The position numbers and the translations under genes were made by a program. Positions 42,019-55,228 of a stretch of 64,000 nt of DNA are shown here, piece after piece. The notes beneath the pieces are model-generated. The model saw only the letters and a list, made by a program, of their open reading frames with translations, had not been told where the DNA came from and did not search any database. The DNA is from Albula goreensis (Eukaryota > Chordata > Actinopteri > Albuliformes > Albulidae), in the NCBI GenBank assembly GCA_022829145.1, contig CM040741.1:52608180-52672179 (forward strand), read 5' to 3'. The stretch's first letter is position 1, and each line of letters opens with the position of its first letter.

Positions 42019-44784
42019 TTAACCCACTCACTATTTCACACTTGAACCCGAAGAAATGTCAGAGAGGGCAACACTTCAGCTGGCTAAGAATCTGCCTCGA
42101 ATGTAATATCTCTCTGGCAGAAAGCATAGAACTTTTCTCAGAAACTCTCAAAGCTACAGCTACATCACAGAGCAAAAGGGAGATGCAAGAAGGGAAAAAG
42201 TTAGCTTTTGTCCCCTGACCAGGAACATCTGCAGTGACTTTGAAATCCCTTGGCATGAGTAGAGGCAAGTGAGATTAAAATGCCCTTGTGTATGCGGAGT
42301 GACCTTTTTCTTTCCTGCGCCTTGGGTGAGGCCTGCCTTCCACTCTCAGCTGTAACAAAGGGCCAAATGGCAGGTTGACACAATATCGATGGAAAGAAGG
42401 CATGCTTGAGTTTGAAATGCAATGCATGGTAACCTCTGTTTATGCCAGAGTGAACTTGAACGGGCACCACGCCCCAGCACAACAGTGAGAAAGGCTGGAT
42501 TCACTGTGTTCAGTGAGTGGCTGATGTGTCTACACCACCCACACACATACCAGGAGGGGATCATTTAAAGTGTACACGGTCTTATGATACATAAACTCAT
42601 GAGCCTACAACTGTGCTCTTCACTACTGGCCACACCACAGTACAGGGGAGCTAGATCCAACAACCTCAGAGGCATATCCCTGAAGCCAGCTCATAGCCCC
42701 TGTGTACATAGCTCATCTCTGGGAGGAAGTCATGTGATGGTAGCTTGAGAAACCTGGGCTGACCTGAACTCACACCAGTCATGTCAGGATGAGGCTGACT
42801 GTAACTCACCGTGAGTGAGTCCTGATCAGTTAATGATGACATTAAGGGTTGAAACCTTAGTAATGGGCCTACCACTCATGTCAAGTGACTTAACTGACCT
42901 AGCCACTTAGGCACCAAGCAGCACAGTTGGAGGGTAGTGTAAAGATTGCCTCATGCAATGTCTTTGAGTGGCAGACCATTGATTATAACACTGTGTTTCA
43001 TTAGAATTTTCATAGATTTGAACATAAGGCAGTCAAAATAAACATTTACGGTGTGTTCGAGGTATAAATCAGGGGAGCGGGGCAGCAGACCCACATATTA
43101 GCTATAAAAAGGCAGCCTCAGTCTGAGGTGATCTTGTCCTCAAATTGAGGTTACCAAACCATAACCATAAATCCCTGACCTGAACCCCAGCTCTAGCCCT
43201 AAACTTAAAAATAGCTGTGCACACCACAGCTGTGACTTTATAAACATGTGTCCTTAGCATTGACTCATGATTAAGTGTTATTGTTTCCTTCACATGTGCA
43301 TTATGGAATGCTCAAAAATCACTTTGCTTACAACAAGAAAAAAAGTAAGTTTAAAGGAAACCTGCACTCAAAAGTCTAAATATTATGGCTGGTATCATTC
43401 CACAAGCTACAAGAGACAAAAATCTGAAGACACAATTTGTAGATAGCCTATATTTCTTTCAGTGAATTAAGAGTGTTTCTCATAGTCATTGGCATTCTAT
43501 TTTTCAAATTTGTGTTGAATTAGTTACGGAGCAGCATTTCACGGTGTGTGACCTGCCCTGAACGTATTAAGCCCTTTATATTGCTCTGACAGCATCAATA
43601 TTTTATTACATTTTACATGAAAGAGTGATTTTCCCAGACTGCAAAGTGTGATTTTTACATTTTGTGGGGGATGTTTTCCCAGAGGAACTGTTTAAGAGAA
43701 AATGTCCTTTGTGTTAGCCTAAATACTACACTGTGTAGACAAACTAATAGCAATAGAATAATGTAGTCCTACTATTATTAAAGGAAATATTTAAAACGTC
43801 AACATGATGGAGCTAACTTATTCTGAGAGGTGAAATAGTTGAACCAGGGGAACAGTGTAAAAAATCTTGATGGCACAAGACAAGTAAGGGAAACACTGCA
43901 TAAGGAAAGAAGAACAGTGGTCAAAGTTCACTGACAAGGATAAATGGGCACATAACAGGGTAGTTGCTAAAAACTCCAAAACAACAGCTGCAAAAATGAC
44001 CACAGAAGTGAGCCTACACCTCTGTGACCCAGCCTCAATAGAAAGTGTACATTTTCCATTAAAATAGAAAATTGTTAAATGGTTTTTGATGTTGATGCTG
44101 ATGTTTATTCTAGAGTGCTTTTCTGCCAAGTTTTCTGATTGTTTTGGTAGTTTTGAATGTGTTAAATATTGTCCCAACAGTTTTTGGTGGTATATTTAGC
44201 TTTTTGTCATTTTTGAGCCCCTCTTCCTGATTCGTGAAGGTCAGTACCCTTTTGTGTCTTTTTATTTGACAGTTCTTTGTCTTTCCCCGTGGTGATGGAT
44301 GGCAAAAAGACCTCATATATATGTTACCTTATTTTTAGACCAAAGAAAAATAGAAAATCATAACTGGCCACAATACTGTTCCTTAAAACTGAGATAAACT
44401 TAAATAGAACAGTTGAACTGGTCGTATGACAAAGAATCTTTAGGGGGTCCCAGCAATTTTAGCATCCATTTTTTGATATAAATAGCATTATGTGCTAAAA
44501 TGTTCTAAAATTAGTCCCTTTATGACAATGTGCAGTCTGGCTATGAGAACATCATGCCCTCAGAGTGAATTTTTTGGATGAGGTTGCCTTTTTGGTGTAA
44601 GATGCATGTGGTGACTGCAGCTTGTGCTGACTGGATGATGCCTCTCCTGAAAAAATATCCCCCTGAAAGAATGATACAGCCTAGTTCTGGCAACCAGAAA
44701 CAACAAACTAGGACATTCTGCTCTTTAAAGGGTTTAGTGTATGTTTGAGTTGCTTTAAACTGATTTTTAGGGTGTAGTCTCTCT
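42019..44784. other. Non-coding, nothing recognised
   Basis: No exon, RNA gene or named repeat supported. Confidence 0.5.
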
Positions 44785-44811
44785 CTCTCACTCTCTCTCT
44801 CTCCCTCTCTC
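44779..44811. repeat. CT-rich microsatellite
   Basis: An impure CTCTCT run. A similar one lies at 45453-45489 (TCTCTCTCGCTCTTTCTCTC). Confidence 0.85.
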
Positions 44812-44859
44812 GGTTGATAAATCAGTAAGCGGCAGGAGCCACGCAATCTGAAAACAAAA

Positions 44860-45660
44860 GCGGTCCCCAAACGGTTGATAATTACCGGCGGCTAAATAAT
44901 ATGTGGATGCTATTTTGAGAGCAGCCTCTAGGTGTTAAACAAAGTTTGAACTAATGAGGCTGTTAAACACGGTAATGCACGTAGGGTGGGGATGCAGAAA
45001 AGACTCCTCGTTCTGCAAGTGGACAATTTTGGAGACAAAGAACAAAATGTAAATTTTTCCTTATAAATCCTGTTTGCACCTTATTTGGATTACATTAAAA
45101 ACCAAATTATAAATACAACAGTTTTTTTTATTTAAATATAATACACAATTCAGAACGAATACATGTCTCATCTATTTCAGATGTCTTTAAAAGCGGCTGT
45201 CTTAGATTGACCACAAGGTGGCATTAATACCCAATACAACAATGAGGAGACTACTTGGACTCTGATTAGGATATTGGAATCGTCCTGATCAATGCAATAA
45301 AAAACAGACACAAAAATGATTACTAATGATGTCATTATTTGTGAACACTGGCATTATCTTATTCAGGAACAAACATGGAAGGGTGCCGTAAAGCTAGAAA
45401 CGGATCGCCTAGCAATAGTGTAATTATACAAAATATATTGAATTACATTGTTATCTCTCTCTCGCTCTTTCTCTCTCTCTCTCTCGCTTTCTAATCATCT
45501 ATTTTTCATTCTATTTAGGAAAAGAGTTCAACATTGCAAGGGTATGATGAGGAATCTTCTTATATATTGAAAATCAGAAGCAAAAGTCTTCGTGGAAAAT
45601 AATTATGCCAAATGGATTGCGTAGAAAGAAATCTAAATGAACTAAAAGAGGTCTCAAAGC
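44860..45660. other. Non-coding; possible regulatory block at 44870-45010
   Basis: From 44870 to 45010 the sequence is complex (TTACCGGCGGCTAAATAATA, GAACTAATGAGGCTGTTAAA, GGTAATGCACG). It could be a regulatory element. The remainder is AT-rich and unremarkable. Confidence 0.3.
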
Positions 45661-45880
45661 TAAATAATGATCGCTAATGCTTGCTGTTTCATCTGTCACC
45701 TGGATGCTTTGCTGATGCCTGCTTTGCGTAATAAAGTTTGACTGTTGGCGGACACCACTGATGGGAGTGAACCCTCACAATTTCATGTTTTATTTGAATC
45801 TCTGTGACTTTCAAGGGCTCCATGTAGACCGTGAAAGGCATTCCAATACTTCTGAACAGATTAATAAGTGCTTGATTCAC
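45660..45880. promoter_or_regulatory. Candidate conserved non-coding element
   Basis: Complex sequence with TAATGATCGCTAATGCTTGC (45664-45683), TGTCACCTGGATGC (a CACCTG E-box) and GCGTAATAAAGTTTG. A weak open frame on the minus strand has no family resemblance. Confidence 0.22.
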
Positions 45881-46329
45881 ACAAGTTCAGAGACTAAATG
45901 TTTCACTTAATACATAAGTCAGCAGGCATCTTTATAAATAAAAGTTCAGGAAAGGGGTAGATCAGTTTGCTTTGTAGTCAGGAATCCATGCCAGCCAAAA
46001 AACCGTGTCAGCGTCTTAAAACGGCAACAAACTGAAGCAATCTGCACCACACTGACAAAAGTACAAAGCTAGCGCCAGGTAACGACATGCCTCTCGTCTG
46101 ACTGAAATGTGTGAATGAAATGGCAAAAAATCAATTTGCATGCACGAGAACATACAAGCTTCTCTCTAAATTTGTTTTCTGGACCATCGCAGCTAGAGTT
46201 TGTTGTCGGGGTGGATTGGTTAGCGTGCACATATGACTTTATCTCTCTGTCCAGCTTCCATCTGGAGTCTCTCCCACCCCCATCAAACACTTCACTCTCT
46301 GTGCAGGCTTCTCGTTTATTCTAATTAAA

Positions 46330-46520
46330 GCCACCGAAATTGAATAGAGACGGCTTGTTTATGCTGGGAAGACTGCTGCTTAGCATTCTAAGAGTGAAGC
46401 CAATTGTCTGCAGTGCTAGGCTGAGGTTTACCTAAAGCTACTCTCCCTGATTTGCATTTGAGTTTCTCTTGTTATTTCCATATCTCAGTTCTTCCGGGAA
46501 ATATATCAATAATGTTTCAC
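46330..46520. promoter_or_regulatory. Candidate conserved non-coding element with octamer
   Basis: It contains a perfect POU octamer ATTTGCAT (46450-46457) and GCCACCGAAATTGAATAG (46331-46348). The sequence is complex, with no simple repeats and no coding frame. Confidence 0.25.
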
Positions 46521-47089
46521 GGTGACTAACAAGGCTTGCTGATTGGGAGAAAGAGAGAAAACAGAATTTTTAAATCAGCTGGGTATCCCAGTATTCATGA
46601 GGCAGTCAGGCTGTACAGGGACCGCAGTTTTCTGTGAAAAAAAAAAAAACTTTATGTAAAAAAGCAACAGGTTTTATTGTTGGACTCGCCTCAGAAAGTG
46701 TCCATGTTAAATTGAGTTCCAAGAATAAAAAAAAAAGGTCTTTAATCAACACTGTATATTCAGTGTATTCCTGGAATGTTATTTTCAAATTGCATTGAAT
46801 TTATGGAATTTAACCATACATTTAATATTCATCCACATTTTCATCCACAGTGATTCTGTCTATGAATGTGTTTTAAAAACTTTACGTATCTTTATTCATT
46901 AAGACGATTTAATGTGTTAATGCTGATGACTGATCTCAAAATGTTTATGTATATAGACAAATAAAAGTGAGGAGCACTCCTGCAATAACACAGCAGTAAG
47001 ATTTCTAGGCCTTTGTTTCAGTATAGGCCTATAAACACCAGATTCAACTAATCACTGCCTTGATAGAATCGATTTAGCTCCAACCCTCC

Positions 47090-47300
47090 CTGGTCCTGAG
47101 AGTATTACAGGTTTAAAGGGAGACTGAGATCCTACTTGGCCGTCGGCCTCCGGGGCTGAAGTGAGCAGCCCTTCTTTATGGGATTATTACTTTCCTGTCG
47201 CACCAACTTCCATGTTGTATATTGTGCCTGCATGCGCTCACCCCAGACCATCTGAGCCTCCAATTACCACAAGCATTGCCTGTAAATTCTTTGGGATACA
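47090..47300. promoter_or_regulatory. Candidate conserved non-coding element
   Basis: GC-richer complex sequence (GGCCGTCGGCCTCCGGGG at 47139-47156, then GGGATTATTACTTTCCTGTC, and CTCCAATTACCACAAGC at 47258-47274). The TAATCC-like GGATTA word and ATTA/TAAT cores suggest homeodomain binding. This is inferred only. Confidence 0.25.
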
Positions 47301-49630
47301 GTATTCCTTCACACACCATTGAACCAAAGGAACAACAGAGAAAAAATGAAAAATGGAAAGTAAGGATTAAAGGTTATAGCAGCCACCACTGCAGCTAACA
47401 AAATGAACACAACATTAAAAAATTAAGCAAGCATTAAAAATTATGATTGCCATTAAATTAAGAATTTAATGGCAAGCGTAACTATGGTTTGGTTTAAAGA
47501 TACATATTTTTTAATAAATCTCCAGGCAAGAACTTAAAATATAAGCTTTAGGGTTTTTTAGCTTTCATATTGAGGTGAGGTGTTTTTTTTTCCTTCCTGG
47601 CAGTAGATTCTCCTTTGAATTGTTTTATTTTAATCTCAGCTAAAGGGCAAATGAAATATATATCACTTGCTGTGAGCAAACGCTGAATGTGGATTTTGTT
47701 TTTATTTTCAAGACTTTCTCGGTACTGGAAAAAAAATGGAGGTTTTTGGGAGACAGGCAGTGATAGAAGCTTTGCTTACAGGAATCACTGACTCATTGAT
47801 TGAAAAGAACATTTTTGCCTTTCTTGATGGAAAAAAAGGAATGGAGAAGACTCCTGTAGTTCATAACGACCTGTGATGACCAATGATCTAGACATGTCAC
47901 AACGGGCGCAAATAAAATATTGATCCTGCACCACTTGCTTGCCCAAGGGCAGCGGCTTTTGGAGTTTATTTCTCTCAAAGGTCTCTCTATGAGGTATGAT
48001 GTAAATTGACATAGGGCCAGGTTTCTGACCATTACTGTTGGACTCATGCTTATGAATGATTTATAAATGTATTATGCTGTAGTAATGAAGAGGTTATAAA
48101 ATGAAAGTTTTAGGGATAAGTCAATATTTTCTATAATATCTGACCAGAGTATGTTTAAAACCAACTGGCTTTCTCTGCCTTTTTCCCTTTGGAAAATTGA
48201 AGTTTTAATCTTTTACAGTCTTAATCTAATTAAAATTAAAATCAGAATCAAGTGATCATCATATGTCTATATGTCCAACATTGAATTTTATGATACAGAT
48301 AAGCTTTTAAATTAAAGTTAAGAGCTAAAATTGCACTGAACTTTGTTGAAAGGCCTTTACAGCAGTATTGAGCCCATGATCTACAGGTCACAATGTAGTT
48401 CTCCAAACAGTACACCCTGGAGTCTCCATCTTGCATTTTTTAGCAGAATTGAAATTGGAATGCAACTGCCATTCTTGCTGTTGTTGGTTTTTTTTCATTC
48501 TGTTTTGACTCATTAATTTTTTTCATCCTAGAAATTTCATTCAGCTAAATCATACTTTTATGGCAATTACACTGAGCAGGATGTTACACTTAAGCTCAGT
48601 GTGATGGATTAATGCAGTCATGATTTATCACAGGGGAAACATATTGAATCGTGGTTCTGCACAGCCACAGTATCAGGGAGCCAAGTGCAGTGCAAGGTTT
48701 TTTCCCTCCTTGTTTTGCAGTCATTTTGGATGAAGAAGTTAATCTTGCCTAATGAAAAAACAATGCACATTAATTTAAAGGAAAATATGCTATCTAAAAC
48801 TGAGGAGAGAGATTTATTACATATGTCAAAAGCTGTTGCACATCATGCAAAATGTCTGAATTAAGGCTGCTTTCAAATCTGCAATATATTCAAAAATAAT
48901 GTAAATTAGTGAAAGGTATGTTAAGTTTTTACAACAGATTTCAGTTTTTGTTCAATTGTTTACTCAGTAACATGTACTTGAAACACAGTAATGAAAAGTT
49001 TACCAATCCCTATACCAATGCATGTGTTCCATTTTTCTGTCAGGTCATAATTCAAAGTCACTCTTTTTGAAATTCATTTATATAAACACTTATTCATAAT
49101 ATAATTACTCTTGTGTTTACTTGGAAAGTACTATAATTAAAAAATGTGTAATGTGGCTGTAACTGTAGAATCTTACCAAGGTTGACTCTGTCACGCCAGG
49201 AGATACTTCCTTGTGTGATTTGACAGAATCTGAGACAATGCAGATTTGCGTTTTTTATTTGTGGTAGGTATTCTAATTCTCAGTTCACTACAGTAGACAT
49301 GTTTCTTCCATTGTAAGAGAATGCCTTTTCAAGCCTAATAATGTTTGTACAAAATTCCTGAACATAGTATACACATCGACACATTGATACCCGTCCAACA
49401 GAGGAAGCTGAGGCAGGTGAATTTAAGATGTATGGAAATGAAGGGGTGGTGATAAGGAGAGAGAGAGGAAGAGAACAATCGGAAAAATATGCCTGAGGCA
49501 TAATAGAAAGAAAAGGGAACGAGTGCTTCAACACTCAAGCATTTCAGTCGAGTGTAAATTGAGGTGCGTGTTTGCATGTGTGTTTATATGCATGTATGTG
49601 GGTGTATGTGTGTACACTTGTAGGTATCCA

Positions 49631-49632
<2 letters not shown>
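47301..49632. other. Non-coding, nothing recognised
   Basis: AT-rich sequence with no supported gene. Confidence 0.5.

Positions 49633-49720
<88 letters not shown>
49633..49720. repeat. (TG)n microsatellite, 44 units
   Basis: A pure TG array flanked by degenerate TATG/TGTA repeats (49560-49630 and 49721-49785). Confidence 0.97.
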
Positions 49721-49723
<3 letters not shown>

Positions 49724-49785
49724 GCATGTGTCTTTGTTTTCATGCCAGTATGTATGTTTCTGTAGCTGTATGTGTGTGCAAGCTG

Positions 49786-51192
49786 GTGTCAATGCAGCTC
49801 AGCTGGAGGACTAGATGAGGCTGTAGAGAAGCCGTGAAGCAGGGGTTCTGCACACAGCGCAAAGGTGCAGCACTGCCGTATGGTACAACACTCCCTTGTG
49901 ATAGGCAACACTGCCAACAGAACCATGAAAGCACAGCAGTCTATCCTCTCTGTGACCAGATAATGAAAGCAACAGGGCTCAGAAGTAGCTATCAGTCCCC
50001 TCTGAAATACAGAGAAAACACACTGTTGATAAAACTATGTGCTAATCATGCCTGTATCCTTTTTCAGCAATATCATTTCATCACATTTGACAGCCATCTT
50101 GGACTTGAAGAAACATAGGGAAAATGCCTGAAAAAATACATTTTTTTACGAGTCTTTCTGTATTGTGCATAGAATTCTTATTTTCTACTGCACGTGATAA
50201 AACTACCTGGCCTGGCTAAATCATACACTGCATTGAGACAGTCAATCCTTTTTCTATTACAATTTTTTAATCAAATATTTTAAAAAAATCCATGAGCACC
50301 AGTGTCATACTCTAAAATCACAGGATAACAATCAACTTACCATGTCATGAATGAAGAACAAGACTGCCAGTGGTACAGCCTTCTCCTTCTGAGAAAAAAA
50401 AATCTTAAAACTTTAGACTTTCTTCATCTTTGTAAATTGCCTATTTTTCTTTTCTCCTAAAGTGTGTGATGACTTTGTTGCGAAACATATTTAAAATAAA
50501 ACTGTCATAGAAATATTGTTCACCTGTTACAAAATGACCAGTAATATTTCAAACACTTTTTTTTAGCTAGCTGTTTGAGCCAGTACAGATAAGATTGAAA
50601 CTCTAATATTTGCCAAACTGTCATTTAGCGAGTCAGTTAATATGATGCTGGGGTGGGGAGGTAAAATAGCCTGTAAACAAATATGATTCAGATGCGGAGA
50701 CATGGGTCAGGTTTAACTAATGCATGAAGTTGGTGAGATACACCAGAGAGGGCTGACTTAAGGCAATCTTAGTATGTTAGACACCCACAACTCACCCACA
50801 CAGTGCCCTCTCATATGCTAAAGGTTTCTTCATATCACTCAGTAAGGGCACTGAATAAAACTTAATGCATCTTATTACAACAATTGTTACCTCGAGCCAT
50901 TGTTAGATTAAGAGTATGCAAGATGCTCTTTTCTCTTGGCCTTTGCCCAGAAACGCAGAAATAAAAAGTGCATACATGTACAATGCTATGCATCAATATA
51001 TAAGAATAAACCAAATTACAGGAATTGTATATTTTGAAAGAATACAGACTTTTCCTCAAATCGATTTAGGTCAACTTTTAGGATTTAGAAGTGGATTTAA
51101 GAGCACAAATGCTGAAAATGTGACATCTAGTGGCCATTGATGAAAATCACATCAGATCAGAATTGAGCAATTTGGTAAGCTATGTTTTTATT
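49786..51192. other. Non-coding, nothing recognised
   Basis: No coding or repeat signal recognised. Confidence 0.5.
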
Positions 51193-51396
51193 GTATAGCC
51201 CAGGGGTAGCCAACTCAGCTCATGAAAAGCTACAGGGTGGGCTGGTTTTCCTTCTTACTCAGCACCTGATGGATCAAAAGACATGGTTGACGACTCAGTT
51301 AGCTCAGCTTCCCCGGGATCTTGTATTGGTTGCTGATTTTACAGTGAAAACACCTTATAGCTCTCCAGAATCAGGTCTGGCTCCCCCGGTATGGCT
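51193..51396. mobile_element. hAT-type MITE with degenerate TIRs and 8-bp target duplication
   Basis: The left end CAGGGGTAGCCAACTCAGCT (from 51201) pairs with the right end read on the minus strand, CGGGGGAGCCAGACCTGATT (from 51388). Imperfect complementarity continues to an AGCTA at about 34 bases in from each side. The flanks GTATAGCC (51193-51200) and GTATGGCT (51389-51396) match at 6 of 8 positions, the length expected for hAT target duplications. The element proper is 188 bases with no coding capacity. It resembles the common teleost repeat that opens CAGGGGTGGCCAACCC. Confidence 0.68.
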
Positions 51397-54159
51397 TTCT
51401 ACAGTGTATCTGGATTGTTAATTCACTTTTTTAAACTATCTAGAGTACAAAAACAGAGCTCAAATTACCCGACTCATTTGCATAACTTACCTAATTTATT
51501 CACAGAGCACAGAGTGTTTTGTTCACAAAATGTTCACATATTGTTTGCAAAGGAATATAATTAGCCACAGTTCTTTTAATCCTTTCCTGTACAAATACAA
51601 TGGTGGAATTTGTTTTAAATTTATGAATCAGTGTTAAATAAAGTATGAAGGTAGATCAAGGAGCCTTTGTCAAACTAAATATAATTTAAGATGAGAGAAG
51701 AATAAGTTTACACATAGGAAATGGAGAAGTGGGAGAAGTATACAAGAATGCTAAAGGATTCTAAGAGCAACAGTCATCAAGTTACCATTTTGGCCCACTA
51801 TTTTGAATAATATCAAAAACCATCAATGAACAACAAGCAAGTCAAAGGGCAACAGGATGGCAACATCATGATATGTGAAACCGGAGGGCAGAGTTGTGTT
51901 ACACTGTTCATCACTAGTCGGTTGTAAGTCCATACTATGGCTACTGTCTATTGCATTTTCTCAATGCTCCTTTGAGCAGCTTACAGAGTCTGAATATACA
52001 GTAGGGCCAGCTTCAGAGTAATCCTATGGGACAGTGTGAGCTTCCATCAAAGGGCATGCATATGGAAATAGTTTGAGGCAAAGGCATCAGTGCACTCAAG
52101 GTTACTTTCTATGCTGTCTGCCCAGAGAAAACACTTGTTTGATCTGGATGAAAATGTGTGGCCAGACACAAATGAGACAGTGATTAGCCCCTCATGTTAT
52201 CTTTATTATAATTTTTCAAAGCCATTATTAAATTGCTGTAATTGGAAGTTTGATTGGCCCAATGATTTCATGGTACAAGAACTGTCACTTTTGTCAGCCT
52301 GTTATTTGGATGTTTATTTTAACCTCAGGACTGCTGCTTCCCACATCCATGCTGTCCTAAAGTGACTCGCTCTGCTGCTCTGTGTGCTGCTGCTGCTGTC
52401 TGGATCAGTTCTCTCTTGAAAAGGAGATCTTTGATCGAAATAGTTTCAAAGATTGATTTAGGGATTTTCAAACCTTGATCCTGCTAGACACTTAATCAAC
52501 CTTTCCTTCCTCTGTTACATACACATATATGCACCACTTTAAAAGATAAAAGTATCAATAAGCACAAATTAATGATCTGTATGGAAGGAATATAAGAGTT
52601 GAAAGTGTCTGAGAGGCACCAGTACACATTCAGTGACTGGCAGTGTTGTACATCAGAGCTATGAACATGATAGCTGTATTGATATAGCAGTGTAGCTACA
52701 GAATAAAAAAAAACCAAAACCTCACATCAAGACTCTATTACCCCATATGGCATCACTGAATTATGTTTTATCACAGCAGCCATTCTGTGCGCAACATCCA
52801 CAATTAATCTTGCCTCATTTGTCTATGTATTCCACCACAATTTATATAAGCATGCATGAATATTAGTTGAGGGAAAAGGCTTCAAAATCAGATCAGATCC
52901 GTCTCTTGTGGGAGTAATGTTCTAAGTCTTGCGTTGTGATGGATAGAAGCTTAGACTCATTCATCAGCCTGAACTTGTTTGATTAAAGTTTCACGTTTCC
53001 TCAGTGAATGTGAGCGGGAAGCGGACCGCTGCCTAAAATCGAGTGAGTTATTTTAGTTGCCAACACGAAGACATATTGTCAGTTTTTTTTTTTTGGTCTT
53101 TGTTTTCTTAAACTTGTATTTTTCCAATATGACTGTAGTCACACTATCTGGCACCTGAGCACCTAGGCCTACAGGAAACAGCAATACAATATTTAAAAAA
53201 ATAAAACAAGATATAAATCATGACCTATCCAGCCTTGAGAATGTAGTAAATGTAAATATGTCATATACTGAGACAGGAACTGCAGACATACATCATGTCT
53301 GGTGTTGCTAGTTTACCCTCCAGTCCCTGTTGTAAAAATGTTCTGTTGAGGCACAAAGCTGTTTTATTGTGCAATCGAGGTGCCAAAACACTGTGTGAAG
53401 CCTCTTAGAAGCAGCAATACAGGCTCTGTATTTTCATCATCACAGCCTGTGTTAGGTTCACCAGGTCAGGCTCTCGTCCAGACATTTAGTCTCTACGGTG
53501 TCTGGATAACTCCGTAAACCTTTCTGCATGTACTCCCTTCTGCAAATCTGATGTGTGCCAGTAAGTGAGTGGTAACATTTGGCTGGCTTTCACCATATAT
53601 CATTTCATGCACTGGCTAAATGTTTTCAGATATAGTACCTGGCAATTGGTTAATAATCAAAGCACATTTCCAAAAGCTGAGCAGAGTTACACCATATAAG
53701 AGAAATTAGTCAGCCTCATACTGTTGAGCTTGACATGTGATTGGCCATCCAGTCTCTACGGCACCTAGTGCACATCTATTAAACTCTCTGCAATTTATCA
53801 TGTGCATTTATTTAGACTAAACATACAAAGTCACCAGTCATAACAAAATACAATTTGTAGGCTGCAGCAGACTCGCATTGTTCAATACTGCTTTTAAAGC
53901 AATGAAAAGCCTGGTGTGGTGACAGTGTTATTCATGTTATTCAGGGGGCTCTCCTCAGTCAAAAACTGGGGTTTATCTGTTATGTCTCCAGGTTTAGCAA
54001 GGGTTGCAATGCAACGGCAGGCAGTCTATTTAGTTGAAATGAAATTGCAGATCTTGAATTGGTAGGTATTGAATTGGATTCATGCTACATTACAACTTGA
54101 CAAAATGAGTGCAATTGAGCACAGGGAGTTAAAGGAATTGTGTTCATTTGATTAAACAA
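51397..54159. other. Non-coding, nothing recognised
   Basis: No supported gene. A short CTG-rich patch lies at 52370-52400 (GCTGCTGCTGCTG). Confidence 0.5.
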
Positions 54160-54380
54160 ATCACCACATGCCACCTTTGAGCTCGATGGGTATGAAGGGG
54201 CAAAGATTTAAGGATGCGCTAAAATCATTTGACTTAATTACTTAATTAAAGATTGTGTGATCTGAGCTAAATGAAGCATTTCAGCATGAAGAGCAAAGTG
54301 CTTAGGCTGATTCAAATCAGTCAATCATTCATGGACCAATTAAGCAAAACTGTGCAGAGCACAGAGAAGAGAAGAACCAC
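54160..54380. promoter_or_regulatory. Candidate conserved non-coding element
   Basis: Non-repetitive sequence with clustered homeodomain-like words: GACTTAATTACTTAATTAAA (54231-54250), CAGTCAATCATTCATGG and ACCAATTAAG. It has an enhancer-like texture but no evidence beyond composition. Confidence 0.27.
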
Positions 54381-55163
54381 TTCGGCCTTTATAACTCATG
54401 ATGCGCATAGATCTGCTTTACAAGATGTAAATACCCTGCTATAATTATATGTCAGCAGAGAAAACAACATCTATATTTGAGTTTAAGATTTTAAGCTGCT
54501 GCTATGCCATCTTTTCTGAAGCTGGTTTGATATGTGTATTTCACATATCCCTGTGCCATGAATGATCATTCATACAAATCCCAGGAAAATACGTTGCAAT
54601 TGCAAACTGCAATACTGTTGAGTAGCCACATGGTGTCAGAAAAGATGTAAAGAACTGTCCTGCTTGTTCTTCTGTAAACAGGAAGAGGGCTAATAGCTCA
54701 TGAAGATCATAGTGCATTTCTTCATGAATATTGGGATTATCAAACTGAAATCTGAGATTGTCAAACTGAATAAAATGAGATTGCTCATCAGTTTTCAAGA
54801 GGAGAAATAGCTTTTACACTGGAAAAAAATGATGTGTTGGCAATACTTGAAAAAATAAGGCAACTAATCTTTAGTTAACTTGCTTTATTTCTAAATAAAG
54901 ATCAAAACATCCATGCACATTGTTGTCTCAATTTTTAAGTACTGCAAACACATATTTTTTTACAATGTAGATTTACATGCATTATAACCTAGTTAGTGAA
55001 GTGTTGCATAAACGCATTGTTTTCAACATGATGCTAAAGCTGCAGTCAACAAAACACTGTATTAGTCCCGGAGTAGGATGCAAATTGTAGAATAATAATG
55101 TATTTCTATGAGTTTAGCATACCATTATATGAGAATAACATACCATTTACACAAAGGAAAAGT
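54381..55163. other. Non-coding, nothing recognised
   Basis: No gene or named repeat supported. Confidence 0.5.
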
Positions 55164-55228
55164 GACAATTTCTGTATAGCTAAAAAGACAATTTCTGTAT
55201 AGCTAAAAAGACAATTTCTGTATAGCTA
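55164..55228. repeat. Three-copy 23-bp tandem repeat
   Basis: The unit begins GACAATTTCTGTATAGCT and ends in five As. Copies lie at 55164-55186 and 55187-55209 (identical), with a third at 55210-55228 lacking the A run. Confidence 0.95.
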
